A stretch of DNA of 50,206 nt from Rhodoferax sp. (GTDB taxonomy: Bacteria > Pseudomonadota > Gammaproteobacteria > Burkholderiales > Burkholderiaceae_C). The stretch's first letter is position 1, and every line of letters starts with the position of its first letter. The stretch is from contig JANYJD010000043.1 in NCBI GenBank assembly GCA_025358555.1, positions 1 to 50,206 on the forward strand, given 5' to 3'. This document shows, one piece after another, positions 24,814 to 33,354 of the stretch. Under the pieces are notes generated by a model, which saw nothing but the letters and a program-made list of their open reading frames with translations, was not told the origin of the DNA and searched no databases. The position numbers and the translations under genes were made by a program.

Positions 24814-25491
24814 ATGGCAAACATATTGGTGGTGGATGACGAACTGGGCATTCGTGATCTCCTGTGGGAAATCCTCAATGACGAAGGCCATAACGTCGAG
24901 GTTGCCGAAAACGCTGCGCAGGCGCGTGCAGCCCGCCTGCGCGAACGCCCAGACCTTGTTCTGCTCGACATCTGGATGCCCGACACCGACGGCGTGACGC
25001 TTCTCAAGGAATGGTCGTCGGCTGGCGTGCTCACCATGCCCGTCATCATGATGAGCGGGCACGCCACCATCGACACCGCCGTGGAGGCGACCAAAATCGG
25101 CGCACTCGCCTTTCTTGAAAAGCCCATCACCCTGCAAAAGCTGCTGAAGGCGGTAGAACAGGGCTTGGCGCGCGGCAACGTACGCAAGCTGGCAGTGCCG
25201 GTGATCGTCCAGTCACCCGTGCAAGTTGCCGATGCGGCAGCGTCCATCGACCAGATCGCCCCTGCAGCGGTGGACAACGGCCTGCAACCGCGCCAGAGCT
25301 TCATGCTCGACAAGCCTTTGCGTGAATCCCGGGATGAGTTCGAGAAAGCCTACTTCGAATACCACCTTGCCAAGGAAAACGGCTCCATGACCCGCGTGGC
25401 CGAGAAAACCGGCCTGGAGCGCACCCACCTGTACCGCAAGCTCAAGCAACTGGGCGTTGACTTGACGCGAGGAAAACGCAGCGCAGCGTAA
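24814..25491 (+). CDS. NtrX-like response regulator without AAA+ domain
   Basis: A 225-residue regulator. The receiver domain (about residues 1–120) has the acidic pocket DDE near the start, the phosphoacceptor Asp in LVLLDIWMPDTDG, the Thr/Ser switch in MMSGHA and Lys in EKPI. An Ala/Val-rich linker leads to a C-terminal Fis-type HTH (FEKAYFEYHLAKENGSMTRVAEKTGLERTHLYRKLKQLG). The central sigma-54-interacting AAA+ ATPase of classical NtrX is absent. It should therefore bind DNA but not remodel sigma-54 polymerase by itself. It follows ntrY after 39 bases. Confidence 0.9.
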   Translation: MANILVVDDELGIRDLLWEILNDEGHNVEVAENAAQARAARLRERPDLVLLDIWMPDTDGVTLLKEWSSAGVLTMPVIMMSGHATIDTAVEATKIGALAFLEKPITLQKLLKAVEQGLARGNVRKLAVPVIVQSPVQVADAAASIDQIAPAAVDNGLQPRQSFMLDKPLRESRDEFEKAYFEYHLAKENGSMTRVAEKTGLERTHLYRKLKQLGVDLTRGKRSAA

Positions 25492-25572
25492 ACGCGCCTT
25501 TGACCTGCCATCGGCGTATTCCAAAGCGGCCCGCCCGCAGTGTCCCGCCAGCCCAATCGACGCCCGTGCTGC

Positions 25573-25578
25573 TATAAT
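25573..25578 (+). promoter_or_regulatory. −10 box of tRNA-Phe
   Basis: A perfect TATAAT lies 10 bases before the mature tRNA-Phe 5' end. No good −35 is seen at 17 bases. The short spacing suggests initiation very close to the mature end. Confidence 0.5.
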
Positions 25579-25588
25579 TTGAGGCTCA

Positions 25589-25664
25589 GGCCCGGTAGCT
25601 CAGTCGGTAGAGCAGAGGATTGAAAATCCTTGTGTCGGTGGTTCGATTCCGCCCCAGGCCACCA
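25589..25664 (+). tRNA. tRNA-Phe (anticodon GAA)
   Basis: A 76-nt cloverleaf. The D-arm is GCTCAGTCGGTAGAGC, the anticodon stem-loop GGATTGAAAATCC carries GAA, the T-arm is GGTGGTTCGATTCCGCC, and CCA is encoded. The acceptor GGCCCGG (25589–25595) pairs with CCAGGCC (25654–25660) except for one C·A mismatch (25593 with 25656). The sequence downstream is IS-scarred. Confidence 0.95.
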
Positions 25665-25710
25665 TTACGTAGTTTGCAGTAGTCCGTCAATGTCTACTGT
25701 AGACCAGAAG

Positions 25711-25742
25711 CCCTGAGGAACTCGAGTTCTTAGGGATTTTTT
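25711..25742 (+). terminator. Intrinsic terminator after tRNA-Phe
   Basis: CCCT-(G)-AGGAAC, loop TCGA, GTTCTTAGGG, then ATTTTTT. The stem has ten pairs with one bulged G and one G·U. It lies 46 bases after the tRNA. From here to about 26014 I see no intact gene and no recognisable integrase. Confidence 0.75.
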
Positions 25743-26014
25743 GTGTCCACAGTGCTCCAGTCAGGTCCGGCGCCATCCAGGCATTTTGGGGGGTAAAGGA
25801 AGGGGTAAATTAGCCAGAATGCTTGGCGGGCTTAATTTTTACCCCCATGCGTCCCGGCTTGATCTGGCGTTAGTGTCCAGATGGAATCCCTGTCACATTG
25901 GCATCGCTTCTACGGTACTCCTCTTTTCCGGAGGTATTGCCGCGCCCAGGCTATGCCTGCAATGTTCAAAATCACACACGCGTTGTGACTTTGCCGGAAA
26001 TCCAAAATCTCATA

Positions 26015-26254
26015 GCCAAGCTCATCGGGCTGGGTGTACCGGTCCACGGCCTCCAGAATGCGGTGTTTGGTCGCGTTGGAGAAACAACGCCGACGCGCGC
26101 TGGCAACGACCTCAGAATTGGTGGCTGGCATCACCGGTGGCGACGCCGATTCAGGCGCATCTTCAGTCGTCCTACGGGCTCCTTGCGATGCGCCTGAATC
26201 GGCAAGAGACTGCACTGCGTGCATGGAAACCTTCGATTGATGGATCTTGGACAT
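26015..26254 (-). pseudogene. Truncated IS3-family OrfA-like gene
   Basis: On the minus strand an ATG at 26254 (GAGGT upstream) opens MSKIHQSKVSMHAVQSL. About 50 residues later comes RRRCFSNATKHRILEAVDRYTQPDELG, which matches the N-terminal region of an IS3-type OrfA where normally GALLRREGIYSSHL would follow. Homology stops at about 26015, although the frame stays open to 25910. The rest of OrfA and all of OrfB are missing. Confidence 0.55.
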
Positions 26255-26282
26255 AACTACCTCGTTGCTCACTGATTTCTCG

Positions 26283-26703
26283 GAGCCGGGTGCAGCGTGT
26301 CATATTGGCACAGGGGGAGCCCGCCATGCTGGCGCCAGTGCTGTCACAGCCGTCGTTGCCGCTCAACGAACCTGGTGGCATTGAGATATCTCCTGATGAG
26401 ATGAAAGCCGTCCGCGAGCGACTCGACAAGGACAATCTCACTGTGCTGGCTTACCGCTTCGAAGGTGACAAGTTCTGCAAAGCCCAGCGCTTTGCGGCCT
26501 ATACCGAGGCACTGGGCGATCGGTTCGTGGGACGTGTAGTCCCGGACAGCGCGGCCAACACGGATGTTTCACCGTTCTTCGCGCAGCATGTGCCAACGCC
26601 TCACAGCGTCGTGACAGCGCACCTGATCGACGAAGCGGGCCAACCTACTGTGGCAGCCCGCGACGAAATCCTGTCGTTCTTTGCGCAGCGCCTCACCTCA
26701 TAG
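26283..26703 (+). pseudogene. C-terminal fragment of a dienelactone-hydrolase-like gene
   Basis: An open stretch to TAG at 26703 encodes ISPDEMKAVRERLDKDNLTVLAYRFEGDKFCKAQRF, then ALGDRFVGRVVPDSAAN and PHSVVTAHLIDEAGQPT. These match the C-terminal part of a dienelactone-hydrolase/alpha-beta-hydrolase family common in Burkholderiales and actinobacteria. The nucleophile domain that should precede it is absent, and the upstream side abuts the IS fragment. In-frame starts exist, but a functional product is unlikely. Confidence 0.5.
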
Positions 26704-26829
26704 TTCCTGACCTGGAAAGAAGTCATACATCCACTCAAGGGTTCTTGTGAAGCCTGTCGCCAAAGGCATTGAGTCTTGATCCAATTGTTTCGTACACATA
26801 GATAGGTGTCAATCAGCCGGACAACAAAC

Positions 26830-27278
26830 GTGACGAAAACCAAACGCAGAGTCTTTGACGCCAGCTTCAAGCTGCAAGTGGTGCAGATGATCCGTGCCCC
26901 ATCAGTGAGCATTGGCGAGGTTTGCCGGGACATGAAGCTGGGCGAGACGGCGGCACAACGTTGGCTGGCGCAGGTCGATGCGGAACAACTGGGGCAGCCG
27001 CATGCAGCCTGCGGTGTGCGACGCCAGCGTGCAAGTTCGTACACACGCCCGATAACAAACACGCGCTCCCAATATCACCCCGTGCGTTGTACCGACAGTT
27101 CAACTTGGCGCGGCCCAACCAGGCGTGGGTGGCCGACATCACGAGCGAGATCGCCGACTACATCGTCAGCTTCTACAACGGCGTGCGTCTGCACTCCAAA
27201 CTGGGTAACTCGCCACACCATGCCTTCGAGCAGCAATCGGCAATCAAACGACCTATCGGTGGGTGCGAAATAACTTGA
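26830..27278 (+). pseudogene. Internally deleted IS3-family element
   Basis: A GTG at 26830 starts an OrfA-like N-terminus (TKTKRRVFDASFKLQVVQMI…VCRDMKLGETAAQRWLAQ) that holds to about 27000. A shift of frame then gives two OrfB pieces. One is the first catalytic-Asp region (LYRQFNLARPNQAWVADIT). The other is the extreme C-terminus (DYIVSFYNGVRLHSKLGNSP…AIKRPIGG) ending in TGA at 27278. The DDE core between them has been deleted. The element is not mobile on its own. Confidence 0.8.
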
Positions 27279-27430
27279 CCAAGACAGTCTCGATGGGCCA
27301 CCGCCCTCACCCGATCAAACAGAATTTTCGCCCTGGTGGCGGATGTGCAGACGTTCAAGCTCGGTCGCTATTGACCGGTACCGTAGATCGCCAAGGCAGT
27401 TGTCGGTGGCCCTCTTTGAGCCGCACACAT

Positions 27431-28579
27431 TCAGGCCGACGCAACAAGCATCTCCCGATAGTCGTCGCGTGTGGCGATTCTCGGGTTGGTCTTGTGGCAA
27501 TGGTCTGCCATCGCGCCGTCGATGACCCGGTCGTACATCTCCGGGGTCACGCCAAGCGCCGCGAGACCCGTGGGCAAGCCCAGGCGGGCATTCCTGTCGC
27601 GGATGGCTTCGGCGATTTCGGTCCCCAGCGCGTCGCAACTGCCAATGCCCATGGCGTGGGCCATGCGCTGCAAGCGGTTTTCTTTCTGGATGGAATCGGC
27701 CGACGCGTTAAAGCGCACCACTGCGGGCAAAAACAGTGCATTCAAAGTGCCGTGGTGCAGCCGTGGGTTGACGCCGCCCAAGCTGTGGCTGAGGCTGTGC
27801 ACGCACCCCAGGCCTTTTTGAAATGCCAGGGCGCCTTGCATGCTGGCGCTCATCATGTTCCAGCGCGCTTCGCGGTCTCTGCCATTGATTGTGGCCCGTT
27901 CGATGTTGCCCCAGCCCCGCATCAGACCGTCCAGACCAATGCCATCGGCTGGCGGGTTGATGGCAGGTGCCATAAAGGTTTCCATGCAGTGCGCTATGGC
28001 GTCCATACCGGTGGCGGCTGTGAGGAAGGGCGGCAGTCCCATGGTCAGTTCCGGGTCGCAAATGGCCGCCTTGGGCATGATCAGCCAGCTATGGAATCCG
28101 AGTTTGCGGCCGTCATCGACGATCACGATGGCGCCGCGCGCCACTTCGCTGCCAGTGCCTGCGGTGGTGGGCACCGCAATGAAGGGCAGCACCTTGTCGG
28201 TGATCTTGCCGCTGCCGCCTTCAATGGTGGCGTAGTTCTTGAGCGGACCTTCATGGGTGGCTGAAATACACACGCCTTTGGCCAGGTCCAGGCTGGAGCC
28301 ACCGCCCACGCCGATCAGGCCGTCACAGCCTTCGGCCTTTAGCAGGGCCACCGCCGCACGCACTGCGGCTTCTGTGGGGTTAGACGGGGTCTGGTCGAAC
28401 ACGGCATACGGCGTGCTTCCCAGCGCCGCCAACGCCATATCGAGCACACCGGCCGCGCGTACGCCGACATCGCTGACGATCAACGGTTTTCGCATGCCAA
28501 CGCGCTCGCACTCGGCCTGGAGCTGTACGATGGCGCCAAAATCGAAATTGATCTGGGTGAGGTAATTGATCAGTGCCAT
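27431..28579 (-). CDS. Iron-containing (group III) alcohol dehydrogenase
   Basis: A 382-residue NAD(P)-dependent alcohol dehydrogenase. The nucleotide site is GVGGGSSLDLAKG (about residues 90–102). The metal ligands of the family are present: Asp193 and His197 in TGMDAIAHC, His261 in CVHSLSHSLGG, and His275/276 in LHHGTLNA. Members oxidise primary alcohols or hydroxyacids such as 4-hydroxybutyrate to aldehydes. The ATG at 28579 gives MALINYLTQINFDFGAI and lies eight bases after the MBL hydrolase stop. It is the last gene of the operon. Next to a lactonase-like enzyme and an SSADH-like fragment, a role like Agrobacterium BlcB (AttL) is plausible but inferred. Confidence 0.9.
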   Translation of the reverse strand: MALINYLTQINFDFGAIVQLQAECERVGMRKPLIVSDVGVRAAGVLDMALAALGSTPYAVFDQTPSNPTEAAVRAAVALLKAEGCDGLIGVGGGSSLDLAKGVCISATHEGPLKNYATIEGGSGKITDKVLPFIAVPTTAGTGSEVARGAIVIVDDGRKLGFHSWLIMPKAAICDPELTMGLPPFLTAATGMDAIAHCMETFMAPAINPPADGIGLDGLMRGWGNIERATINGRDREARWNMMSASMQGALAFQKGLGCVHSLSHSLGGVNPRLHHGTLNALFLPAVVRFNASADSIQKENRLQRMAHAMGIGSCDALGTEIAEAIRDRNARLGLPTGLAALGVTPEMYDRVIDGAMADHCHKTNPRIATRDDYREMLVASA

Positions 28580-28587
28580 GTGTAGCC

Positions 28588-29463
28588 TTATGCAACCAGG
28601 GACTTCTGGCCGGTGGCCAGACATATTTCACTAATACGCAATCCATTGGGCAGGATGCGTGACGGAAATACTTCTTTAAGACGCTCTTCGTGGACTGGGA
28701 TCACGCGTTTGACCTCATAGTCCACCGACTTCAAGATCTCCTCCGTGGTCATCACCAGATTGGTGGTGCTGCCCAGCGCCAGACCCACGGGCACATACAT
28801 CTCGGTGCCGCCAGTGCCTTCCATGTTTTCATAGACGTAGATCAAGTCACCGGCCAGAACCCAGCCGTCGCGCGAGCGGGCTTGCATGTCGTTGCGAACA
28901 TGCACCCACTGGCAGCCGAAAGTATGGGTGTCTGGCGCCGCATGCAAGTCGATACCGGGAATGGCATTTTCCAGATTGCCGTCCACCAACCGCAGGCGGC
29001 CCTGGCGCGCCAGATCTGCGGCGCGCAGCACATCCGAAGGGTCGGTCGCCACCATCATGTAACGCAGGCGATCGGGCAAGGACATGGCCCAGATCCATTT
29101 GGTCAGCTCACGCTCCTGGATGTAGAAGGTGGCATTGGGAAACGCGTCGGTATTGCCCATGTGGTCAAAGTGCGCATGGGTAATGAAGATCGAATCCACA
29201 TCCTCAGGACGAATGCCGCATGGCGCAAGCACATCTTTGGGCGAATGCCAGTTTTCGACCAGGAACTTCTCGGCAATATAGCGACCATATTCCTTGTCGT
29301 TGTAGCCCACGTCGACCATGGCGATATGGTCATCGCTCTTGATCAAGACGTAACAATAGGGCAACTTTCGGATGCCTTGGTTATGCGCGCCGTAGATGAC
29401 GCTGCTGACAGCGCATTGGCTCACATAGGCGTATTCCAAAACCCAGATGGAGTATTTAGACAT
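28588..29463 (-). CDS. Metallo-beta-lactamase-fold lactonase-like hydrolase
   Basis: A 291-residue MBL-fold enzyme with every expected zinc ligand: THAHFDHMGN (His96, His98, Asp100, His101), His180 in APDTHTFG, Asp206 in LAGDLIYV and His258 in IPVHEERL. The spacing is that of the N-acyl-homoserine-lactonase/gamma-butyrolactonase group (AiiA, AttM/BlcC). The N-terminus has no signal peptide, so it should act in the cytoplasm, probably opening a lactone or ester. It is 18 bases after the preceding gene. The substrate is not deducible; the pairing with an Fe-ADH suggests a lactone to hydroxyacid step. Confidence 0.87.
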   Translation of the reverse strand: MSKYSIWVLEYAYVSQCAVSSVIYGAHNQGIRKLPYCYVLIKSDDHIAMVDVGYNDKEYGRYIAEKFLVENWHSPKDVLAPCGIRPEDVDSIFITHAHFDHMGNTDAFPNATFYIQERELTKWIWAMSLPDRLRYMMVATDPSDVLRAADLARQGRLRLVDGNLENAIPGIDLHAAPDTHTFGCQWVHVRNDMQARSRDGWVLAGDLIYVYENMEGTGGTEMYVPVGLALGSTTNLVMTTEEILKSVDYEVKRVIPVHEERLKEVFPSRILPNGLRISEICLATGQKSLVA

Positions 29464-29481
29464 AGGAGATATCAGACATTT

Positions 29482-30036
29482 TCATTGGAGGGTGCTTGCG
29501 CAGTTGCAGCAAGCCTTGCTGAAGTCGAGTGGCATCAAGCCAAGAGCCTCTACCGCCGAACCGCTCAGCATGGCGCCGACCAATTTAAGCTCCCGCGTCC
29601 AGCCATCCAGTTGCGCGCACAGCAGATCGCCCGTGGGCAGACGTTGATCAAAAGCGCGCACCACTTTTTGAACGCGCAGCAGGGCTTGCAGGATATAGCG
29701 ATGGTGCTGCCGGGCAACCACAGGTACCCAAACGCTGTGCAACTCGTCATCGAGCTGCTGCGCCTGCTCGACCACGCTGGTGGCCATGGGCCAATCGGAC
29801 TCAAAGCGCCTTCCCAGGCGGGCAAGAATCAGCAATCCCGCGAGCTGCCCCACGATGCGCCCCATGCGCTCGTAACCCGGGCGCAAACCCAACGCGTAAC
29901 GGATGAGGACATCGTGGTCCGTCGTGATTTCCGCCAACCAGTCGACCGGAGCGGCGGGCAAGTCCAGCAGATCACAGGCTGCGCCATGCAGCGTCGGCGC
30001 ACTGGATGCGAGATCCCTGATTCGGCCAAGTCGCAT
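29482..30036 (-). CDS. Unknown 184-residue protein
   Basis: I do not recognise this protein. It begins MRLGRIRDLASSAPTLHGAACDLLDLP, and most of it reads as amphipathic helices (LGRRFESDWPMATSVVEQAQQLDDELHSVWVP, then RYILQALLRVQKVVRAFDQRL). There is no signal peptide or catalytic motif. Two cysteines sit together near the C-terminus (KACCNCAST). A ribosome-binding site (AAGGGA) overlaps the end of the hydrolase gene, and the gaps to its neighbours are 6 and 18 bases, so it is a real operon member. A role as accessory subunit or regulator of the flanking hydrolases is possible. Confidence 0.6.
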   Translation of the reverse strand: MRLGRIRDLASSAPTLHGAACDLLDLPAAPVDWLAEITTDHDVLIRYALGLRPGYERMGRIVGQLAGLLILARLGRRFESDWPMATSVVEQAQQLDDELHSVWVPVVARQHHRYILQALLRVQKVVRAFDQRLPTGDLLCAQLDGWTRELKLVGAMLSGSAVEALGLMPLDFSKACCNCASTLQ

Positions 30037-30042
30037 GCAGGT

Positions 30043-30894
30043 TTATCCCTTGCGTTCACGAATAATGCGAAGAGCCTCTTTGAGGTACACCTTGAACACC
30101 GGGTAGTTTTCGCTCATCGGAAAGTGCCCGATATCCTCCATCTCGATATACACGCCACCCTTGATCCGGCGCGCGGTGTTTTCGGTCATCTCGGGCGTTG
30201 TCAGGAAATCGTAGGTGCCTGTCATCATGATGACAGGGCACTTGCGGCCATCAATGCGTTCGAGCTCTTCACGCAGATCGTGATCCACCGAGTAGAAATA
30301 CAAATCCCCCTTGAACACCTCAGCGCCCTGGGTGTAGTAGTGCCATGTCAGCCACCGGTCCATCTCGGGTGACTGTGGCGCCATCAGGTCCCAGGTGCCA
30401 CTGGCGCACACCTGCGCTGCGTTGACGTGCGGGTGCCGCCACCAGTCCAGGAAGAATCCCGGCGCGTAATCACCGGCTTCCACCGGAATCACGGCCTTGA
30501 ATCGATCCGGATGGCGCAGCGCCAGTTGCAGCGCCACATTGCCGCCGAAAGACGAGCCCATGAAGATAGGGTCCTGCAGCTCCAGCGCGTCACACAACTT
30601 GACGATGAAATTGACGAAGTGGTCAGCCGTGAGCTTGTACTCAGACTCCCACCACTTGGCGTTCAAGGGTGGGTCTGACTTGCCGTGGCGGGGCAAGTCG
30701 TAGGCGATCACGTTGTAGTGCTTGGTGATCTCCTCGTCCTCCAGCAAACCACGCCACTGGTGGTTGTGGCAACCGGCGGTGTGCTGGCAAATCAGGGGTT
30801 GCCCGGTACCATTCTGCAAATAGAAGACTTTGTATTCCAAGCCGTCCACATCGATGGTGACGTAGCGGCCGGTAACGGGGGAATGACGTGCCAT
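30043..30894 (-). CDS. Alpha/beta-fold hydrolase
   Basis: A 283-residue hydrolase. The oxyanion region is near QHTAGCHNHQWRGLL. The nucleophile elbow is GSSFGG (Ser115), the acid is probably the Asp in GTYDFLTTPEM, and the base is the His in MEDIGHFPMSENY. A strand-turn typical of the fold, VIAYDLPRHGKSDPP, precedes the elbow. There is no secretion signal. It probably cleaves an ester or C–C bond of the imported compound. It is 42 bases after the SCP2-like gene and six bases before the unknown gene. The substrate is not identified. Confidence 0.88.
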   Translation of the reverse strand: MARHSPVTGRYVTIDVDGLEYKVFYLQNGTGQPLICQHTAGCHNHQWRGLLEDEEITKHYNVIAYDLPRHGKSDPPLNAKWWESEYKLTADHFVNFIVKLCDALELQDPIFMGSSFGGNVALQLALRHPDRFKAVIPVEAGDYAPGFFLDWWRHPHVNAAQVCASGTWDLMAPQSPEMDRWLTWHYYTQGAEVFKGDLYFYSVDHDLREELERIDGRKCPVIMMTGTYDFLTTPEMTENTARRIKGGVYIEMEDIGHFPMSENYPVFKVYLKEALRIIRERKG

Positions 30895-30936
30895 GGGGTG
30901 TCCTTTGCTTTAAGTTGGCTGTTCTGTGGGCCGGTA

Positions 30937-31326
30937 TCAGACCGGCACACCGCATTTACGCAGCAGCTCGAATTGCACAGTGAAATTGCGAAGGTTTTGC
31001 ATCATGACCAGGATGTTGCCTTCCAACTTCAGGTCTTTGCGAAAGCTCGCTGCCCAGATTCCGTGGAACATTGGGCGCGGTATGGGACGCGAAAACTCGC
31101 GCCATGTCTGCGCGCTTGCACGCAACGCAAAGTCATAACCGTCCAGTGGCTGCGGGTCTGTGTTGATGTGCCTGACCTTGCCATCGAGCATCTCCACGAT
31201 GATCTTCGCCTCACCCATATCCCACATATAAGTACAGGTGTAGTACTTGGCCATCGCCGCGATGGTTTTATCGCTATCGGACAGGTTCTTGAACTTGATT
31301 GCCCAGCTTTTCATCTCTGTTGCCAT
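30937..31326 (-). CDS. SCP2 sterol-transfer-like small protein
   Basis: A 129-residue soluble protein. Its layout suggests an SCP2-type lipid-binding fold: N-terminal strands with VEMLDGKVRHINTDPQPLDGYDFALRAS, then a helix (AQTWREFS). It ends with the pattern KDLKLEGNILVMMQNLRNFTVQFELLR, which resembles the SCP2 'gkLkveGd…l…l…lf' ending. SCP2 domains bind hydrophobic ligands or serve as lipid-carrying accessory domains. In this operon it could hold a hydrophobic substrate for the hydrolases. The assignment rests on pattern similarity and is moderate. Confidence 0.6.
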   Translation of the reverse strand: MATEMKSWAIKFKNLSDSDKTIAAMAKYYTCTYMWDMGEAKIIVEMLDGKVRHINTDPQPLDGYDFALRASAQTWREFSRPIPRPMFHGIWAASFRKDLKLEGNILVMMQNLRNFTVQFELLRKCGVPV

Positions 31327-31380
31327 AGGGGCTCCTTCATAAGTGAAATGGAATGAATGCGCGGTAATTGGTACGGTGAA

Positions 31381-33354
31381 TCACGAAACCGGCAGGCGAC
31401 GCGCAGCGTCTGGCTGGCTGCGCGTTATGGTGTCCATTTGCTCTGGCGTCGGCACGGTTGACATACGCAGCGCGTAGGCAAGAAACCAAACCACCAGAAC
31501 GCCAAGCGCCCACCAGACCATTTGCCAGATCCACAAGGACGGCACACCGGCCAACCAGGCCGCCATGCCACCGCTGGGGGCTCCCAGCAAGTCGTTACCA
31601 AGCACAGCGCCTGGGCCGACCGCAAAGAAAAACCACACAAGCGTCAGCGACCACGCGACAGGCCGCAGGAACCGTTGGCGGCTCGGCATGGCGACGGTGC
31701 TGCTGTAAACCCGGTGAAAGCCCAAGCGGTGTGCGCGATCGGCTTTGTGGTTGGAAATCCAGGACACGACCACGCAGCACACGATATTGACAACGATGCC
31801 CCAGCCAGCTGAGTGGATCGTCCAGGGCCAGCGGCCCCAGGGAAGACTGATACCGAAAAATCCGACCAGCTGACCGCCCAGGGGCTCCGTAAGCACCACT
31901 GCCGACATGCCTGCGACCAAGCCCACAGTTGCGCCCTCACGCGTGATCCAGGGAAACCAGCACACGCCCGCCAATGACGGCCACAGCTGCACGGCAAAAC
32001 CCAGCGCCAGCGCAGCCAATAAAACCTGGGCCTGAGGCGCAAATGTTGCCAACAGCAAGGCGCTGCCCATGATGGCTGCAATGCTGCAACGCGCATACAG
32101 CTTTTGCTCGTCAAGCGTCGCCAGCGGAGTCAGATAGCGGACGAACACATCACGCACGATGATGGTTCCAGCGGTGGTGACAAACAGCGCCACCATGGCG
32201 TGAATGGCCCCCAAGGCGCACACGGCGAGCAAGGCCATGAACCACGGCGAGGACTCGGCCAGCGTGAGCAGGTACTGCGCATACAGCCGGGTTTCCTGCC
32301 CAGCCTCTATCTGTGGCAACTGCCGCGCAATGGCAAATCCAGCATCGTTAAACACCGACGAGGTTCCGAGAAAATTTGCGCCCAGACCGGAAATCACCGA
32401 AAAGAAAACCAGCAGCACACCCACACCAGCCGCTCCGGCCCAGACCTGTTGCGGCGCAAAACCCTTGGAGCTTTTGCAGCTGTAGGCGAGCATGCTGAAC
32501 GCGGGTGTAGCTTGCAGCCCCATAAAGGCAAAACAAGTGGAAAGCGCCATGGCTGCAGTCCACAAACCGGCCACCGGCATTTCCTTGCCTAAGCCCGCCG
32601 TGAATTGCATGACACCTGGAATGGCGAAATAGGCGTTGTAGCCCTGCGCAGTGCCGCCCCATGGCCCCACCGTGCTGGCGCCAAGTTTGGCGAGGCCTTG
32701 CATAAAGCCATCAAAACCGTCCACACCACCCAAATGCCACAGTGCCAACAGACTGACTGCCAGCATGCCGGTGCAAAGCAGCAGGCCCTGCAGCCCGCCA
32801 ACATACACCGCAGCCCGAAAGCCACCAATGCAAAGGTACAGAAATACCACCAGCGTGATGGCCCACATGGCCGCATTGCCCGGCACCGCGCCATGGCTCA
32901 ACCATTCCACCAGGGCGCCGCTGGCGCTCAACTGCAGCCCGACATAGGGAACCGCGCACACCAGCGCAATACCTACCACCACGATGCGCAAGGTGTCACC
33001 ACCAAAATAGTCGCTCAGCATTTCCCCGGGCGTGATGTACCCGTGCAGTTTGCTTAGCAGCCACTGCCGCTTGAAGAAAAGAACGCCAGTCAACGGTACG
33101 GTGACCGCCACCAAACCAAGTTGCGCAAACTGAAAACCATCCCGCATGACCAGCGCCGGATAGCCCATCATCGCCCAGCCGCCAAAGGAGGCGCCTGTGG
33201 CAAAGAGCACGAAGATCCAGGCAGGCACACGGCGACTGGCCAGGAAGAAATCCTGTGGGCCTTGCGCCAAGCGGGCGCTGCTAACGCCCCACAACAGGCA
33301 ATACAAGCCGTAAAGCGCAACCATGGCCACCAGCCAGACCAGAGCCTCAGTCAT
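31381..33354 (-). CDS. Sodium:solute symporter family transporter
   Basis: A 657-residue membrane protein with roughly 13–14 predicted helices. The N-terminal SSS pattern is FFLASRRVPAWIFVLFATGASFGGWAMMGYPALVMRDG, followed by LHGYITPGEMLSDYFGG, which is the helix 2–3 region of the family. After the last core helices the protein continues with a loop (SNHKADRAHRLGFHRVYSS) and three more hydrophobic stretches, making it longer than the usual 450–550 residues. The ATG at 33354 overlaps the end of the upstream small membrane gene by eight bases. It probably imports a carboxylate or similar solute by sodium symport. Confidence 0.85.
   Translation of the reverse strand: MTEALVWLVAMVALYGLYCLLWGVSSARLAQGPQDFFLASRRVPAWIFVLFATGASFGGWAMMGYPALVMRDGFQFAQLGLVAVTVPLTGVLFFKRQWLLSKLHGYITPGEMLSDYFGGDTLRIVVVGIALVCAVPYVGLQLSASGALVEWLSHGAVPGNAAMWAITLVVFLYLCIGGFRAAVYVGGLQGLLLCTGMLAVSLLALWHLGGVDGFDGFMQGLAKLGASTVGPWGGTAQGYNAYFAIPGVMQFTAGLGKEMPVAGLWTAAMALSTCFAFMGLQATPAFSMLAYSCKSSKGFAPQQVWAGAAGVGVLLVFFSVISGLGANFLGTSSVFNDAGFAIARQLPQIEAGQETRLYAQYLLTLAESSPWFMALLAVCALGAIHAMVALFVTTAGTIIVRDVFVRYLTPLATLDEQKLYARCSIAAIMGSALLLATFAPQAQVLLAALALGFAVQLWPSLAGVCWFPWITREGATVGLVAGMSAVVLTEPLGGQLVGFFGISLPWGRWPWTIHSAGWGIVVNIVCCVVVSWISNHKADRAHRLGFHRVYSSTVAMPSRQRFLRPVAWSLTLVWFFFAVGPGAVLGNDLLGAPSGGMAAWLAGVPSLWIWQMVWWALGVLVVWFLAYALRMSTVPTPEQMDTITRSQPDAARRLPVS

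Noticed and set aside
25743-25860. Possible integrase N-terminus after tRNA-Phe (GGGGTAAA…GGGGTAAATTAGCC)
   Set aside because: No catalytic Arg/His/Tyr motifs or continuous frame were found; treated as unassigned sequence.
28690-30372. Long plus-strand open frame (560 codons) across the MBL and hydrolase genes
   Set aside because: It runs antisense through four well-supported minus-strand genes and reads as shadow composition (His/Gln-rich).
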